A stretch of 43,194 bases of DNA from an uncultured Clostridia bacterium (GTDB lineage: Bacteria > Bacillota > Clostridia > Christensenellales > UBA1242), in contig CAKNIB010000009.1 of NCBI GenBank assembly GCA_930979925.1, forward strand, positions 1 to 43,194. Reading direction: 5' to 3'. The notes under the pieces were generated by a model. That model did no database searches. It was not told where the DNA came from and worked only from the letters and a program-made list of their open reading frames with translations. The translations under genes were made by a program, and so were the position numbers. Positions 15,461-23,072 of the stretch are shown piece by piece; the stretch's first letter is position 1, and every line of letters begins with the position of its first letter.

Positions 15461-15504
15461 GTTATTCGCTTTTTCAGTAAGTAATTATGAGAAAAACGAA
15501 TAAC
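15461..15504 (+). promoter_or_regulatory. Hairpin carrying the start codon in its loop
   Basis: Arms GTTATTCG-(C)-TTTTTC (15461-15475) and GAAAAACGAATAAC (15491-15504), 14 bp with one bulge. The 15-base loop contains the ATG (15487). No Shine-Dalgarno sequence is seen upstream. Confidence 0.6.
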
Positions 15505-15726
15505 AATCAATGTTTTATTGATTGTAAAGATATAGATGAAAACACTGCTGTTTTTGATTTTAATTCAAATGAACTAAAATTAGGTAAAGTTAATTTAAAC
15601 TCAAAGCAGATAGAGAAAATATCTTTTCTTCTTGCTCATGATTTAAAAACCTTTGCCGAAACAAATGGCAACTTTCCAAACCTATCAGCAAATGCAGTTT
15701 ATACTCATTTACAAAACAATCAATAA
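15487..15726 (+). CDS. Small hypothetical protein (79 aa)
   Basis: Unrecognised 79-residue protein: polar N-terminus (MRKTNNNQCFIDCKDI), strand-like ENTAVFDFNSNELKLGKVNL, then two helices (SKQIEKISFLLAHDLKTFA and LSANAVYTHLQ). The final helix and loop could be a minimal DNA-binding or protein-contact surface, but nothing specific supports it. The start codon sits in a hairpin loop, there is no ribosome binding site, and a bidirectional terminator follows directly, so it is an independent transcript. It could be a short regulatory protein of the mobile element. Confidence 0.5.
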   Translation: MRKTNNNQCFIDCKDIDENTAVFDFNSNELKLGKVNLNSKQIEKISFLLAHDLKTFAETNGNFPNLSANAVYTHLQNNQ

Positions 15727-15730
15727 AACA

Positions 15731-15758
15731 AAAAAGAGAGATTTAAATCTCTCTTTTT
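15731..15758. terminator. Bidirectional terminator
   Basis: Perfect palindrome of A5, GAGAG, ATTTAAAT, CTCTC and T5, between the convergent genes 15487-15726 (+) and 15759-16085 (-). T runs on both strands. Confidence 0.85.
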
Positions 15759-16085
15759 CTATGTTTTGAGTTTAAATTTTACAACACCATAAACTATATT
15801 ATAAACTAACAAAACACCAATTATAATAAATAAAGTTATCATACTTTGTTGACAATGTAAAGCTAAAAATACACATCCAACTAGAGATGCAACCCAAATA
15901 AGAAAATAACACAGTTTTCCCATAAACTTACCATTAATAATATCCAAATTGTATAAAAACCCAACAATTGAATATACTGAACAATGAATTAAAACAGCAG
16001 CAATCGCTACTAGAAAATTATCTAGGACTGCTATACTTGTTAGCCCAACTACTCCCAATACTTTTTCCGATATGCTCTTATACAT
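15759..16085 (-). CDS. Small membrane protein, holin-like (108 aa)
   Basis: Four hydrophobic segments: LGVVGLTSIAVLDNFLVAIA (about 9-28), AVLIHCSVYSIVGFLY, MGKLCYFLIWVASLVGCVFL and ITLFIIIGVLLVYNIVYGVV, with a short basic tail KFKLKT. The size and VLDN...N-terminal layout recall phage/toxin-secretion holins, which fits an element that also has ImmR/ImmA, but this is a weak call. Its ATG overlaps the stop of the DUF3892-like gene by one base (TAATG), so it is translated together with that gene. Confidence 0.55.
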   Translation of the reverse strand: MYKSISEKVLGVVGLTSIAVLDNFLVAIAAVLIHCSVYSIVGFLYNLDIINGKFMGKLCYFLIWVASLVGCVFLALHCQQSMITLFIIIGVLLVYNIVYGVVKFKLKT

Positions 16086-16294
16086 TAAGCTAAATTATTC
16101 CTTTCGCTTTTATCCGGGTTAGAACAAGGTGTTTTAATTTTATTTATAATTCTTACATGATAGTCATGATATATATTACTTTCTATTTTTGATACAAATT
16201 GGCTTCTTGTCATTTTTATTCCAGAAGAAACATCTTTGAAAGAAATGTTTCTTCCAGTCGAATTTTGAGCAATACTTATTACATTCTTTGCCAT
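16085..16294 (-). CDS. DUF3892-like small protein (69 aa)
   Basis: 69 residues: MAKNVISIAQNS, then NISFKDVSSGIKMTRSQFV, then HVRIINKIKTPCSNPDKSERNNLA. The final SNPD.S..NNL pattern and the strand-turn-helix beginning match the small DUF3892 family found on mobile elements, where the C-terminal 'PDG..NNL' is a hallmark. Function is unknown. AAGGAG stands 8 bases upstream. Middle gene of a three-gene minus-strand set (16468 to 15759). Confidence 0.6.
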   Translation of the reverse strand: MAKNVISIAQNSTGRNISFKDVSSGIKMTRSQFVSKIESNIYHDYHVRIINKIKTPCSNPDKSERNNLA

Positions 16295-16357
16295 AATTAA
16301 ATCTCCTTAATGTATTTTTTAAGGAGCTTACAACTTTCGAACTAGCCCCATCAAATG

Positions 16358-16468
16358 TTATAAAGCTATTTTAAAAGCTTTCAATCCATAGTCAGAAGCA
16401 TATAAAATGCGACCATCTTTTGTCTTTATGGATTTTCTAAAAATATATATTTTTTTATCTTGTTCCAT
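16358..16468 (-). CDS. Very small protein (36 aa)
   Basis: Open frame ATG 16468 to TAA 16358, MEQDKKIYIFRKSIKT.., then KDGRILYASDYGLKAFKIAL. An AAAAGGAG ribosome binding site lies 9 bases upstream, which is why I keep so short a frame. It precedes the DUF3892-like and membrane-protein genes on the same strand. The composition (strand KIYIFRKSIKT, strand RILYASD, helix YGLKAFKIAL) is plausible for a folded mini-protein. No family recognised. Confidence 0.5.
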   Translation of the reverse strand: MEQDKKIYIFRKSIKTKDGRILYASDYGLKAFKIAL

Positions 16469-16507
16469 AATTTTAGTCTCCTTTTAATAAAATTTTGCCA
16501 TGAGTGC

Positions 16508-16536
16508 TTGCAAATCAAAAAGGCTTATGCTATAAT
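16508..16536 (+). promoter_or_regulatory. Promoter of the candidate small RNA
   Basis: TTGCAA (16508-16513), exactly 17 bp, TATAAT (16531-16536). No open reading frame follows before the terminator. Confidence 0.7.
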
Positions 16537-16542
16537 TATGGT

Positions 16543-16631
16543 GTTACTTATTATAGGAAAGTTAATAAGCCTAATGGTTTGACGGTGCCTTAACCGTTTC
16601 AAAGAACAAGGTGCGAACTTGTTCTTTTTTT
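16543..16631 (+). ncRNA. Candidate three-stem small RNA facing immA
   Basis: About 89 nt between a good promoter and an intrinsic terminator. Stem 1 is CTTATTA/TAATAAG (16547-16569). Stem 2 is TTTGA-CGGT/ACCG-tt-TCAAA (16578-16603). Stem 3 is AAGAACAAG/CTTGTTCTT with seven T (16602-16631). No ORF or ribosome binding site. It ends 3 bases before the 3' end of the convergent immA gene, so it could act on the element's immunity module or be the element's own regulatory RNA. I do not recognise a known family. Confidence 0.6.
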
Positions 16632-16634
16632 ATG

Positions 16635-17180
16635 TTAACAATCTTTCGATTGAGAACACCTAAGTGATTTTCTTTTCTGTGCATTTGCTGCTTGTAATGA
16701 AACTCCATAATAATTTGCAATTTTTTCAACAGTCATATTAGTTATAGCACTAGAGGGACAAAGTAATTCTCCAGCAAACGCATCAGCCTGCCATTCAATA
16801 TCTTCATATGGTTTTATTTTTTCATCTGGAAAGACCCTTGTAAGCGCAACCATGTTATTGTTGTGGAGAATATAATGACCAATTTCATGCGCAATTGTAA
16901 ATCTATCTCTTCCTTCACCATGCCGTGCTCTATCATAAATATCTTCACGTATTACTATTTCATTTGTTTGAGGGTCAGTATAAGCATGAACATCAAATCG
17001 CATATTATCTTTATCTTTAATAGAATAATTAAAATTTTTATCAAGTTGAGGCATTGCATATTCTAATATAGCTACTATATTTAGAGGAGTATCGAGTCCA
17101 CAACCCAATATTTTTCTTAGTTGTTGTGTAATATCAATAATAACATCATTAGATAGTGGTTCAGCTTTGATTTTATACAT
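16635..17180 (-). CDS. immA: ImmA/IrrE-type metalloprotease
   Basis: 181 aa. The zinc motif is RFTIAHEIGHYILHNN (HExxH in AHEIGHYIL, about residues 99-107), followed by the downstream Glu in DIEWQADAFAGELLCPS (about 128-144), which together define the ImmA/IrrE peptidase family. In ICEBs1 and related elements ImmA cleaves the ImmR repressor upon DNA damage or quorum signals and so derepresses excision. Here it is encoded right after the HTH repressor, overlapping by one base, as in those systems. The excisable element it would control is decayed around it. The C-terminal tail is short (KSLRCSQSKDC). Confidence 0.88.
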   Translation of the reverse strand: MYKIKAEPLSNDVIIDITQQLRKILGCGLDTPLNIVAILEYAMPQLDKNFNYSIKDKDNMRFDVHAYTDPQTNEIVIREDIYDRARHGEGRDRFTIAHEIGHYILHNNNMVALTRVFPDEKIKPYEDIEWQADAFAGELLCPSSAITNMTVEKIANYYGVSLQAANAQKRKSLRCSQSKDC

Positions 17181-17548
17181 TAATTATTATCCCCCCTTTT
17201 TACCAATATTGATTTAATTTTTTCAAAATCATCGTCGGAAATATTATTAAATGTTCTTGCAAAAATAATAGCCGTTTCTTTTCTCATACTTGAAGTAACA
17301 TTATTAAATGGAACTTTTATTTCTTTTATATTCGACAATTCAGCTTTCCTTAGTCGCTTTTGTATATTTGTACTTAAATTATAAACTTTAATAATTTTAT
17401 CTGTAAAATCAATAGGAATATTTCGAACACCTGTCTCAATAGATGATAAATAGGAACTAGAAATATTTAAGCAATCTGCCATATCTCCTAATAATTCTCC
17501 TTTATCTATTCTTATTTTTCTTAATATTTTCCCATATTCCGTTACCAT
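17180..17548 (-). CDS. immR: ImmR-like XRE repressor (122 aa)
   Basis: HTH_3 repressor. Start ATG 17548 is preferred over the longer frame (17629) because GGAGG lies 8 bases before it. The HTH spans about 3-60: YGKILRKIRIDKGELLGDMA, then LNISSSYLSSIETGVRNIP. The C-terminal half, FNNVTSSMRKETAIIFARTF and DDDFEKIKSIL, resembles the dimerisation and cleavage region of ImmR/phage-105 type repressors. The stop codon overlaps the immA start. Together they form the classic damage-responsive repressor/antirepressor-protease pair of integrative elements. Confidence 0.85.
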   Translation of the reverse strand: MVTEYGKILRKIRIDKGELLGDMADCLNISSSYLSSIETGVRNIPIDFTDKIIKVYNLSTNIQKRLRKAELSNIKEIKVPFNNVTSSMRKETAIIFARTFNNISDDDFEKIKSILVKRGDNN

Positions 17549-17675
17549 ATAATCAACCTCCTTCAAATATTTATTTATATAATAGCACAAAACTTTTATA
17601 TGGTCAACTATTTTGAGAAAATTTTTCACAACATTGTGAAATTTTTATTTAAAGAACAATACAAATTTTTAGTAA

Positions 17676-17772
17676 CTTAACCCCAATATAAATTTTGGTG
17701 TTAGGATTGGTTGTCAGTCTTCCCGCCAATTTAAGCCTAAATCGACAGTGTAGTTTGATTTGGGTTTTATTT
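17676..17772 (+). promoter_or_regulatory. Structured leader with attenuator-like terminator
   Basis: Three consecutive stems before the lipoprotein gene: CTTAACCCCAA/TTGGTGTTAGG (17676-17705), ATTGG/CCAAT (17706-17730), and AAGCCTAAATC/GATTTGGGTTTT (17733-17768), the last followed by a T-rich run (17765-17772) just before the AAGGAG at 17778. A terminator placed right before the ribosome binding site suggests transcription attenuation or a riboswitch-like leader. Confidence 0.5.
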
Positions 17773-17790
17773 ATAATAAGGAGAATTAAA

Positions 17791-18640
17791 GTGGGAAATA
17801 TAAAAAGAAAATCTATATATTCATTTTGCCTTTTATTGGTAATTTTAGCCATACCACTAATTTTTCTTGCTGGGTGTAATCAATCTAATAAATTGTTTGA
17901 GTTTGGTTTAAAAACAGATGGCTCTTATTCAATTAAAGAAGTTAAAAATAAAGATGTCATATCGGTTGAAATTTCAACTACATATAATGGCAAACCAGTA
18001 AAACACATTGATAGAAGTGCTTTTGAGGGATGCAAAGAATTGACTAGTGTTATAATACCTGAAGGAGTCGAGACTATTGATAATTATGTATTTAAAGATT
18101 GTTCAAAACTTGAAAACATTTCATTGCCAGATAGTATAACCGAAATTGAATCAGGAGTGTTTGATAATTGTGCTTCTTCGCAATACAACACATTTGAAAA
18201 CGGAAAATATCTTGGAAATACCAACAATCCTTTTGTTGTTTTGATAAGTGGAATAGATAATAGCGTTGCATCATACAAAGTAAATGAAAATTGTAATGTA
18301 ATATACGAAAATGCTTTAAGCGAATTTTCAAAATTAACAAATATTGATATGCCTTATTCTATAACATATATTGGTTCAAATGCCTTTAGTTTGTGTACTT
18401 CGCTTGAATCTTTTACAGTTCCTAACTTTGTGAAATATTTTGATGCATCTTGGTTCTATTATTGCACAAATTTACAATCTATTACTTTATCCGCAAATAT
18501 AGAACTGGTTTCTATTGGATATATGCATGGGTGCAATTCATTTTCGGAGTTTAATGTTTATTCAACAAATTCTAGATTCACTGCAAAAGATGGTGTTCTA
18601 TACTCAAAAGATTTAAAAATATTACTCGCATATCCTCTTC
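17791..18640 (+). pseudogene. BspA-type leucine-rich lipoprotein, 3' truncated
   Basis: The real start is GTG 17791 (AAGGAG 8 bases upstream). Signal peptide KRKSIYSFCLLLVILAIPLIF ends in lipobox LAGC, so it is a surface lipoprotein. The body consists of BspA-like leucine-rich repeats: SAFEGCKELTSVIIPEGVET, then YVFKDCSKLENISLPDSITE and AFSLCTSLESFTVPNFV. Near 18640 the expected 'LLAYP.GK' repeat end is cut and runs into a reverse-oriented serine-recombinase fragment, where the reading frame stops at 18654. Such repeats usually continue for several more units. It may still be translated as a truncated product of about 288 aa. Confidence 0.75.
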
Positions 18641-18717
18641 GTTTCTTTCCTTGACTTGTTGTTCCACATTCGGCACTAATCGGCTCACCACAATATCCGC
18701 ATTTTATTACTTTTTGA
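18634..18717 (-). pseudogene. Serine recombinase fragment: zinc-ribbon part
   Basis: The minus strand encodes KCGYCGEPISAECGTTSQGK, matching the zinc-ribbon entrance of the two intact recombinases (FCGYCGYPM and ICGKCGSLM). No flanking continuation: on one side it meets the lipoprotein gene, on the other unrelated sequence. Confidence 0.7.
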
Positions 18718-18778
18718 CAACTTCAAATGTTGGGATGAAGGTGTGCTTATAGGAGAAGTTAGTCCAGAAGTTATCTCT

Positions 18779-18860
18779 CTTTGATTATATCTTTTACGTA
18801 AACACCAAGTGCATATTGTTTATAAATATATCTCACAACTTTTGCCTGTTCTTCATTTAT
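18779..18860 (-). pseudogene. Serine recombinase fragment: recombinase-domain part
   Basis: The minus strand encodes NEEQAKVVRYIYKQYALGVY, then VKDIIK, matching VNEEQANIVKLMFDEYISGK in the 10981-12528 recombinase. The 60 bases between this and the zinc-ribbon fragment do not encode the expected intervening 100 residues. Confidence 0.7.
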
Positions 18861-18867
18861 TAAAATC

Positions 18868-18981
18868 TATGCAAGGTATTCAAGCGACAATCAAACAGAA
18901 CAATCTATTGAAGGACAACTTCGTGTTTGCGAAACAATATGCAAAGAATAACGACATTTTGATTTTGAAAACGCAAAAATA
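18868..18981 (+). pseudogene. Serine recombinase fragment: catalytic N-terminus, inverted
   Basis: The plus strand encodes YARYSSDNQTEQSIEGQLRV, which holds the catalytic Ser. After a one-base shift it continues YAKNNDILILKT. It points opposite to the two fragments immediately before it, so the original gene was cut and partly inverted. Confidence 0.75.
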
Positions 18982-18984
18982 TGA

Positions 18985-19311
18985 CCAAACTTGCAGATAT
19001 GCTTTTCTGTAAAGCCTTTTTCTTCTCTCGATTAAATTTCTTTTCTTTCGCTCTAAATTCTCATTAATAAAATTTTGCAATTGTTCTTCACTTTCAAATT
19101 GTTCTTTTAATTCTTTATTTATATTTTCAATCTTTTCTTTCTTACTTTTGCCTTTATTTTCGTCATACACCTTTTCAAATGATTGTTTTTGCTTTAACTC
19201 TTTACTCGATTTTTTGCTAACTTTTTTCTTTCTTTTCTAAACTTGTTCTACTTGGGGAATAGCGATGTAATGACTGCCATCGTTATACACTTTCGCTTGC
19301 GGATAACACAT
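18985..19311 (-). pseudogene. Rolling-circle Rep-like gene, nonsense and truncated
   Basis: ATG 19311 (GGAGG upstream) starts MCYPQAKVYNDGSHYIAIPQ, a leader I recall from rolling-circle replication-associated proteins of small phage-like elements. An amber TAG interrupts at 19239-19237. The same frame then continues through a Lys/Glu-rich segment and ERRKRLYRKAYLQVWSYF, which normally introduces the Rep catalytic core, and is cut there by the inverted recombinase fragment. The HUH motif is therefore missing. A short overlapping frame (19432 to 19283, MNEEKQNATEIDLSILDLNF..) precedes it. Confidence 0.55.
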
Positions 19312-19432
19312 TACTTTCACCTCCTTTTTCTTTTTGCTTTTTAAGACTTAAAATTCTTTGATAGATAACCCTGTAAAAGTTTAAATCTAAGATTGATAAG
19401 TCTATTTCGGTTGCATTTTGTTTTTCTTCGTT
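19283..19432 (-). CDS. Short protein upstream of the Rep remnant (49 aa)
   Basis: ATG about 19432, preceded by GGAG, reads MNEEKQNATEIDLSILDLNF, then YRVIYQRILSLKKQKEKGG. It overlaps the start of the Rep-like frame, whose ribosome binding site lies inside it. It is a likely short leader gene of the former element; function unknown. Confidence 0.35.
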   Translation of the reverse strand, partial: NEEKQNATEIDLSILDLNFYRVIYQRILSLKKQKEKGGESNVLSASESV

Positions 19433-19477
19433 CATTTTTTCTTAACTCCTTTTTTGAAAATTTGGAATTAAAAAAGA

Positions 19478-19813
19478 CATAGAAAAAGATTTTTCTACGC
19501 CCATAAAATGCAACCACTGACTCTCAAATTTTGGCTTAGAGCATACCCATAAAACTAACTTCTCGGCTTGCCATTTTTGTGTTGTCTAATTTAATTTCAA
19601 GAAGAGAATAGCACAAATGATTTAATATTGTAAGGAACTAAACTAGTACAAAACTAGTACTTTTTCCCAACAAAACCCAAACAAACTTGTAGTTTTTGGT
19701 AAAAAGTTGCACGATTTTTGCTATTCTTCTCTAAATACAGCCACAAAAAAGGGTGAAAGTTAAGGCAATATTCAAAAAATATTCCACTTTTTATCGTGGA
19801 ATACTTGTATGTT
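19478..19813. other. Remnant intergenic stretch without an intact gene
   Basis: Holds a terminator-like hairpin CATAGAAAAA-GA-TTTTTCTACG (19478-19499) and otherwise only short frames on either strand. It probably belongs to the degraded Rep/sigma-like element. Confidence 0.5.
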
Positions 19814-20451
19814 TTATAGATAATACATTGCGTATCTATCCTTGAATTTTCTTCTGCGCCTGTAAACTCTGTCAACACTTATATTTAAAAATTCTGCTAT
19901 GAGTTTTGGTTCAACTCCGTTGTAGTAATATTCAAATACTTGATATTCAAGTTTGTTTTGTATAATTTTAGATAGTATTTCTTTAACTTTTGTGTAGTCT
20001 GGTTTTTCTGGAATTATTGGTCTTTCGTCTATGAGTTCAAAACATTCATTTTCATCTACGATGTTGTTGTGAAATTTTAATTCTTTTCGTAGATATACTT
20101 GTAATACTCTAATGCAAGCATTTTTAAGATTGTCATCTTGCCAGATTTAGACTTTGAGTTTTTGCAAAGTTCACCAAGTTTGTGCCCTATGAATTTGCAA
20201 AGGAACAAACTTGCTTCTTGAACTAAATCGTATGCGTCTGAATAGTTATCTAGTTTCTTGTGATAGCAAATATCTTGTTTCAACTGACTTTGCAATCTCT
20301 CAACTTTTGGTGTTGCACTGTATGCATATTTCTTAATGCCTTTCAATGCACAAAGTGCAAAACATTGAGATAACTTTTCAATGTTCTCTAAGGTGATAAC
20401 CATGCTTTCATCTAAAATACCTTTTTTCTTTTTTACTTCTTTCATATTCAA
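19814..20451 (-). pseudogene. Sigma-70-like regulator, split by one frameshift
   Basis: First frame (20451-20077): MNMKEVKKKKGILDESMVIT.. with SDAYDLVQEASLFLCKFIG, a segment like sigma region 2 of phage/plasmid sigma-like proteins. It stops at 20077. In the +1 frame the protein goes on: KELKFHNNIVDENECFELID, then KLEYQVFEYYYNGVEPKLIA and EFLNISVDRVYRRRRKFKD, a sigma region 4-type HTH, ending YAMYYL at 19814. One inserted base near 20085 (repeated TATCTACG/TATACTTG context) explains the break. The joined product would be about 210 aa. AAAGGAG precedes the ATG. It belongs to the same degraded element as the Rep remnant. Confidence 0.55.
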
Positions 20452-20550
20452 CTCCTTTTATTTGCCTTTTGGCACAAACAAAAAGAGCATAGTTTGAATG
20501 AAAATTTAAGAGAAATATTATTTTGAAACATTTTGTAAAACTATATTAAA

Positions 20551-20604
20551 GCAAAGATTTTTACAGGTTCTAAAATTTAATTTCACGAAAAAAATCTTTG
20601 TTTT
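20551..20604. other. Long-loop terminator-like hairpin
   Basis: GCAAAGATTTTT (20551-20562) and AAAAAATCTTTG (20589-20600), followed by TTTTA. The rest of 20452-20950 has no gene I can support. Confidence 0.45.
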
Positions 20605-20952
20605 ATATTCAATAAACCACTATTATCTTTTGCTATACAAATCTCATAAACAACAAGTCAAGGAAAAAGAAATATATATTTTGTGCAAAGAAAAAAGACT
20701 AAGGTAAAACCTTAATCTCAAAAGCGAACTAAAATATATATTCCCCTTGAATTGTTGTGAGAACTATGCCACAACCACCAGCCAAAAGGCGAAGAAAAGG
20801 AGTGATAACTTTCTAAACGATTTTTGATAGTTGCTTTATACTTACAAAAAATTAAAATTTCAAAATTACAAAAACAAATTAGTTTTTTGTATAAAAGAAA
20901 GCATTATTTCATAAGGCAAAAATTTTACATTGCAAAAAACAAGCGAATATAA

Positions 20953-21034
20953 AAAACGGCATCGTAAAAAAATGAGAAGGCGTGGGGCAATATGGGTTCA
21001 CCCTTTTCCAGCCTCTCATTTTAGATGCCGTTTT
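20953..21034. other. Large nested palindromic element
   Basis: Outer arms AAAACGGCATC / GATGCCGTTTT (20953-20963 with 21024-21034), middle arms TGAGA-AGGC / GCC-TCTCA (20973-20981 with 21011-21018), and apex GGG-TTCA-CCC (20994-21003). T runs on both sides make it usable as a terminator in either direction. The size and three-tier nesting are more than a terminator needs. Confidence 0.55.
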
Positions 21035-21303
21035 GTTTTGCGGAAATGTTGGCGATATTTTTAATTTTTAGTGTTTATCTGGAAAAGATCGCTTAAAAGT
21101 TTTTTTATATTATTCAATTCAGCGTTCAATAGTTTTAAATTTTGTTGTTCGTGTTTAGCTTTTATTTGTGTGCGTGTGCTTTTCTTTCGGTGGAGCGAAG
21201 CGACACCGACTTGTATTAAGACAAGCACACGTTTTAGTGCCAAATTTACTTTTGACTACGTTGTTTGCTTGAAATTCATCGATGTTTTTGATATAATTTC
21301 AAT

Positions 21304-22839
21304 ATGGATTGGTTTAATTATTACGGACTTGACATAATGGCGGTCATTATGACACCTAATATAATTCATGCAGTAGAGCACAAAAATCAAGTGGTCGTTT
21401 ATGATAACAAGGCGGCTATTATTTTTGAGCAAATCGGCAGATATGGCTGTTTTGCCTTTATGATATTCAATATTCCGTACACATATATCGGCTTTTGGTT
21501 TTCTTTTGGGAAAATATTTTACATAACCGTCAATGCAGTTTTACTTTTGGGGTATTGTATATCTTGGAGTGTGTTGCGGAATAAAAATGGTATCGTAAAA
21601 GCTCTGTTGCTTTCTATAATACCATCATCGGTTTTTATTGTATCAAGTATACTTATTGCAAGTATTCTTTTATTTGTATTTGCCGTTATTTTTGCAGTAA
21701 CGCATATCCTTATTTCTATAAAGAGCGCAAAGACGGAAAATACGAACGAGCCGAAAATAAAAAAGAAAGCAATTATTTCGGTTATAGCAGTATTATTGAG
21801 TGTGGCTTTGATTTTTGTTGGCACATTGGGCGGACTGCTTGTTTATCAACAAAGCAGTTTCGGCAAACTTAAAAATATGTCATCGTTGGATATGATTGAA
21901 TATTGTTGTTCGGATAAAAACACTAAAATAAGTGTTGCATTCATTGAAAACGGTGAAATCACATATCATATTTACAGCCAAAACGGCGAAGAAACAAACA
22001 TCTACGATTACGAAATTGGTTCGATTAGTAAAACTTTTGTCGGTGCATTGTGTGCAAAAGCCATAAATGAAAATAAACTAAGTTTGACAGACAGTATTGC
22101 GAAATATCTTGATTTGGGAAATGATAAATATTACCCGACAATAGAGAGGCTTTTAACGCATACATCGGGTTACGCCGCTTATTATTTTGAAAGTTCTATG
22201 ATTGGCAACAAATTTGCGCATATCACGAACGATTTTTACGGTATAGGTAAAGATAAAGTTCTGCATAGAGTGCAGAACATTGTGCTTGAAAATAAAGATT
22301 ATCCGTTTGTATATTCTAATTTCGGCATATCGGTTTTGGGACTTGTTTTGGAGAGCATTTATAGCGACAGTTTTACAAACATTATGAATGACTTTATCCG
22401 AAATGACTTGCACTTGCAAAATACGCAGGCAGCAAAACAAAACGGTAATCTCAATAAGTATTGGAAGTGGAAACAAAACGACGGTTATATTCCGGCAGGT
22501 TCAATTATTTCAAATATTGAAAGTATGGCGATTTATTTGCAATTATATATGAATAATACCATTTCATATTTGCCGATGACTTATTCCAAAATAAAAGATA
22601 TAAATGCTAACCAAGCAGCCTACGAAGCAATGAATATTCGCATGGACAGCGTAGGTATGACTTGGATGTTGGACAATAAAAACGATATCATTTGGCATAA
22701 CGGTGCAACTACCGATTTCAACAGTTATATAGGGTTTACTCAGGACAGGCAGCGTGGTGTTGTAATTTTAAGCAATTTGAGCGCAAATGATAAAATTTCA
22801 ATGACGGTAATCGGGGCAAGGGCGATTAAAAAAAATTAA
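21304..22839 (+). CDS. Membrane-anchored beta-lactamase-family serine hydrolase
   Basis: 511 aa. The N-terminal 185 residues are membrane-embedded, with about five hydrophobic segments such as YGCFAFMIFNIPYTYIGFWF and KALLLSIIPSSVFIVSSILI and a last one, IISVIAVLLSVALIFVGTLG. The extracellular half is a class C beta-lactamase/PBP-like domain: EIGSISKTFVGA holds the SxxK motif (Ser-Ile-Ser-Lys, nucleophile near residue 244), YSNFG the YxN motif (about 339-343), and IIWHNGAT the HxG motif (about 465-470). Likely acts on peptidoglycan or peptides rather than antibiotics. Start ATG 21304 lacks a clear ribosome binding site. It is followed by a terminator (22883). Intact among pseudogenes, so possibly selected cargo. 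Confidence 0.85.
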   Translation: MDWFNYYGLDIMAVIMTPNIIHAVEHKNQVVVYDNKAAIIFEQIGRYGCFAFMIFNIPYTYIGFWFSFGKIFYITVNAVLLLGYCISWSVLRNKNGIVKALLLSIIPSSVFIVSSILIASILLFVFAVIFAVTHILISIKSAKTENTNEPKIKKKAIISVIAVLLSVALIFVGTLGGLLVYQQSSFGKLKNMSSLDMIEYCCSDKNTKISVAFIENGEITYHIYSQNGEETNIYDYEIGSISKTFVGALCAKAINENKLSLTDSIAKYLDLGNDKYYPTIERLLTHTSGYAAYYFESSMIGNKFAHITNDFYGIGKDKVLHRVQNIVLENKDYPFVYSNFGISVLGLVLESIYSDSFTNIMNDFIRNDLHLQNTQAAKQNGNLNKYWKWKQNDGYIPAGSIISNIESMAIYLQLYMNNTISYLPMTYSKIKDINANQAAYEAMNIRMDSVGMTWMLDNKNDIIWHNGATTDFNSYIGFTQDRQRGVVILSNLSANDKISMTVIGARAIKKN

Positions 22840-22882
22840 GCACATATTTACATAAATTTTAGTTACTCACCATTGCAAACAA

Positions 22883-22918
22883 ACAATCCGAACTCGTTGT
22901 GGGGTCGGATTGTTTTTT
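22883..22918 (+). terminator. Terminator after the serine hydrolase gene
   Basis: ACAATCCGA / TCGGATTGT (22883-22891 with 22905-22913) plus six T. It resembles the hairpin at 11018-11055, which lies at the 3' end of the second recombinase. Confidence 0.85.
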
Positions 22919-22935
22919 ATTTAAACTGAGGATTT

Positions 22936-22999
22936 TTTGCTAGTTTTTATTAAATTTTATCTAGTTTTTGTTAAATTTTCTTTGGTTTTTATTAAATAA
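22936..22999. repeat. Three 21-bp tandem repeats
   Basis: Units CTAGTTTTTATTAAATTT.., CTAGTTTTTGTTAAATTT.. and TTGGTTTTTATTAAATAA.. lie directly before the conserved promoter block of the degenerate HTH gene. Confidence 0.6.
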
Positions 23000-23072
23000 T
23001 AATAAATGTGAGTGAAAGTGTCGTGACTTTTGCTGAAATTGTTGTATTATATGATTGTTGAGAGGAGCAATA

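Noticed and set aside
17695..17790. N-terminal extension of the lipoprotein from ATG 17695
   Set aside because: It would be translated through the terminator-like stem and lacks a ribosome binding site; GTG 17791 has AAGGAG and directly precedes the signal peptide.
19654..19878. 74-aa minus-strand frame overlapping the sigma-like remnant
   Set aside because: It is a different frame across the region 4 HTH coding sequence; the HTH frame explains the sequence better.
20767..20817. 16-codon frame MPQPPAKRRRKGVITF
   Set aside because: No ribosome binding site and too short to support.
21061..21243. 60-aa minus-strand frame (..LLNAELNNIKKLLSDLFQ)
   Set aside because: Starts with TTG without ribosome binding site, no recognisable family; perhaps a coiled-coil remnant but not supportable as a gene.
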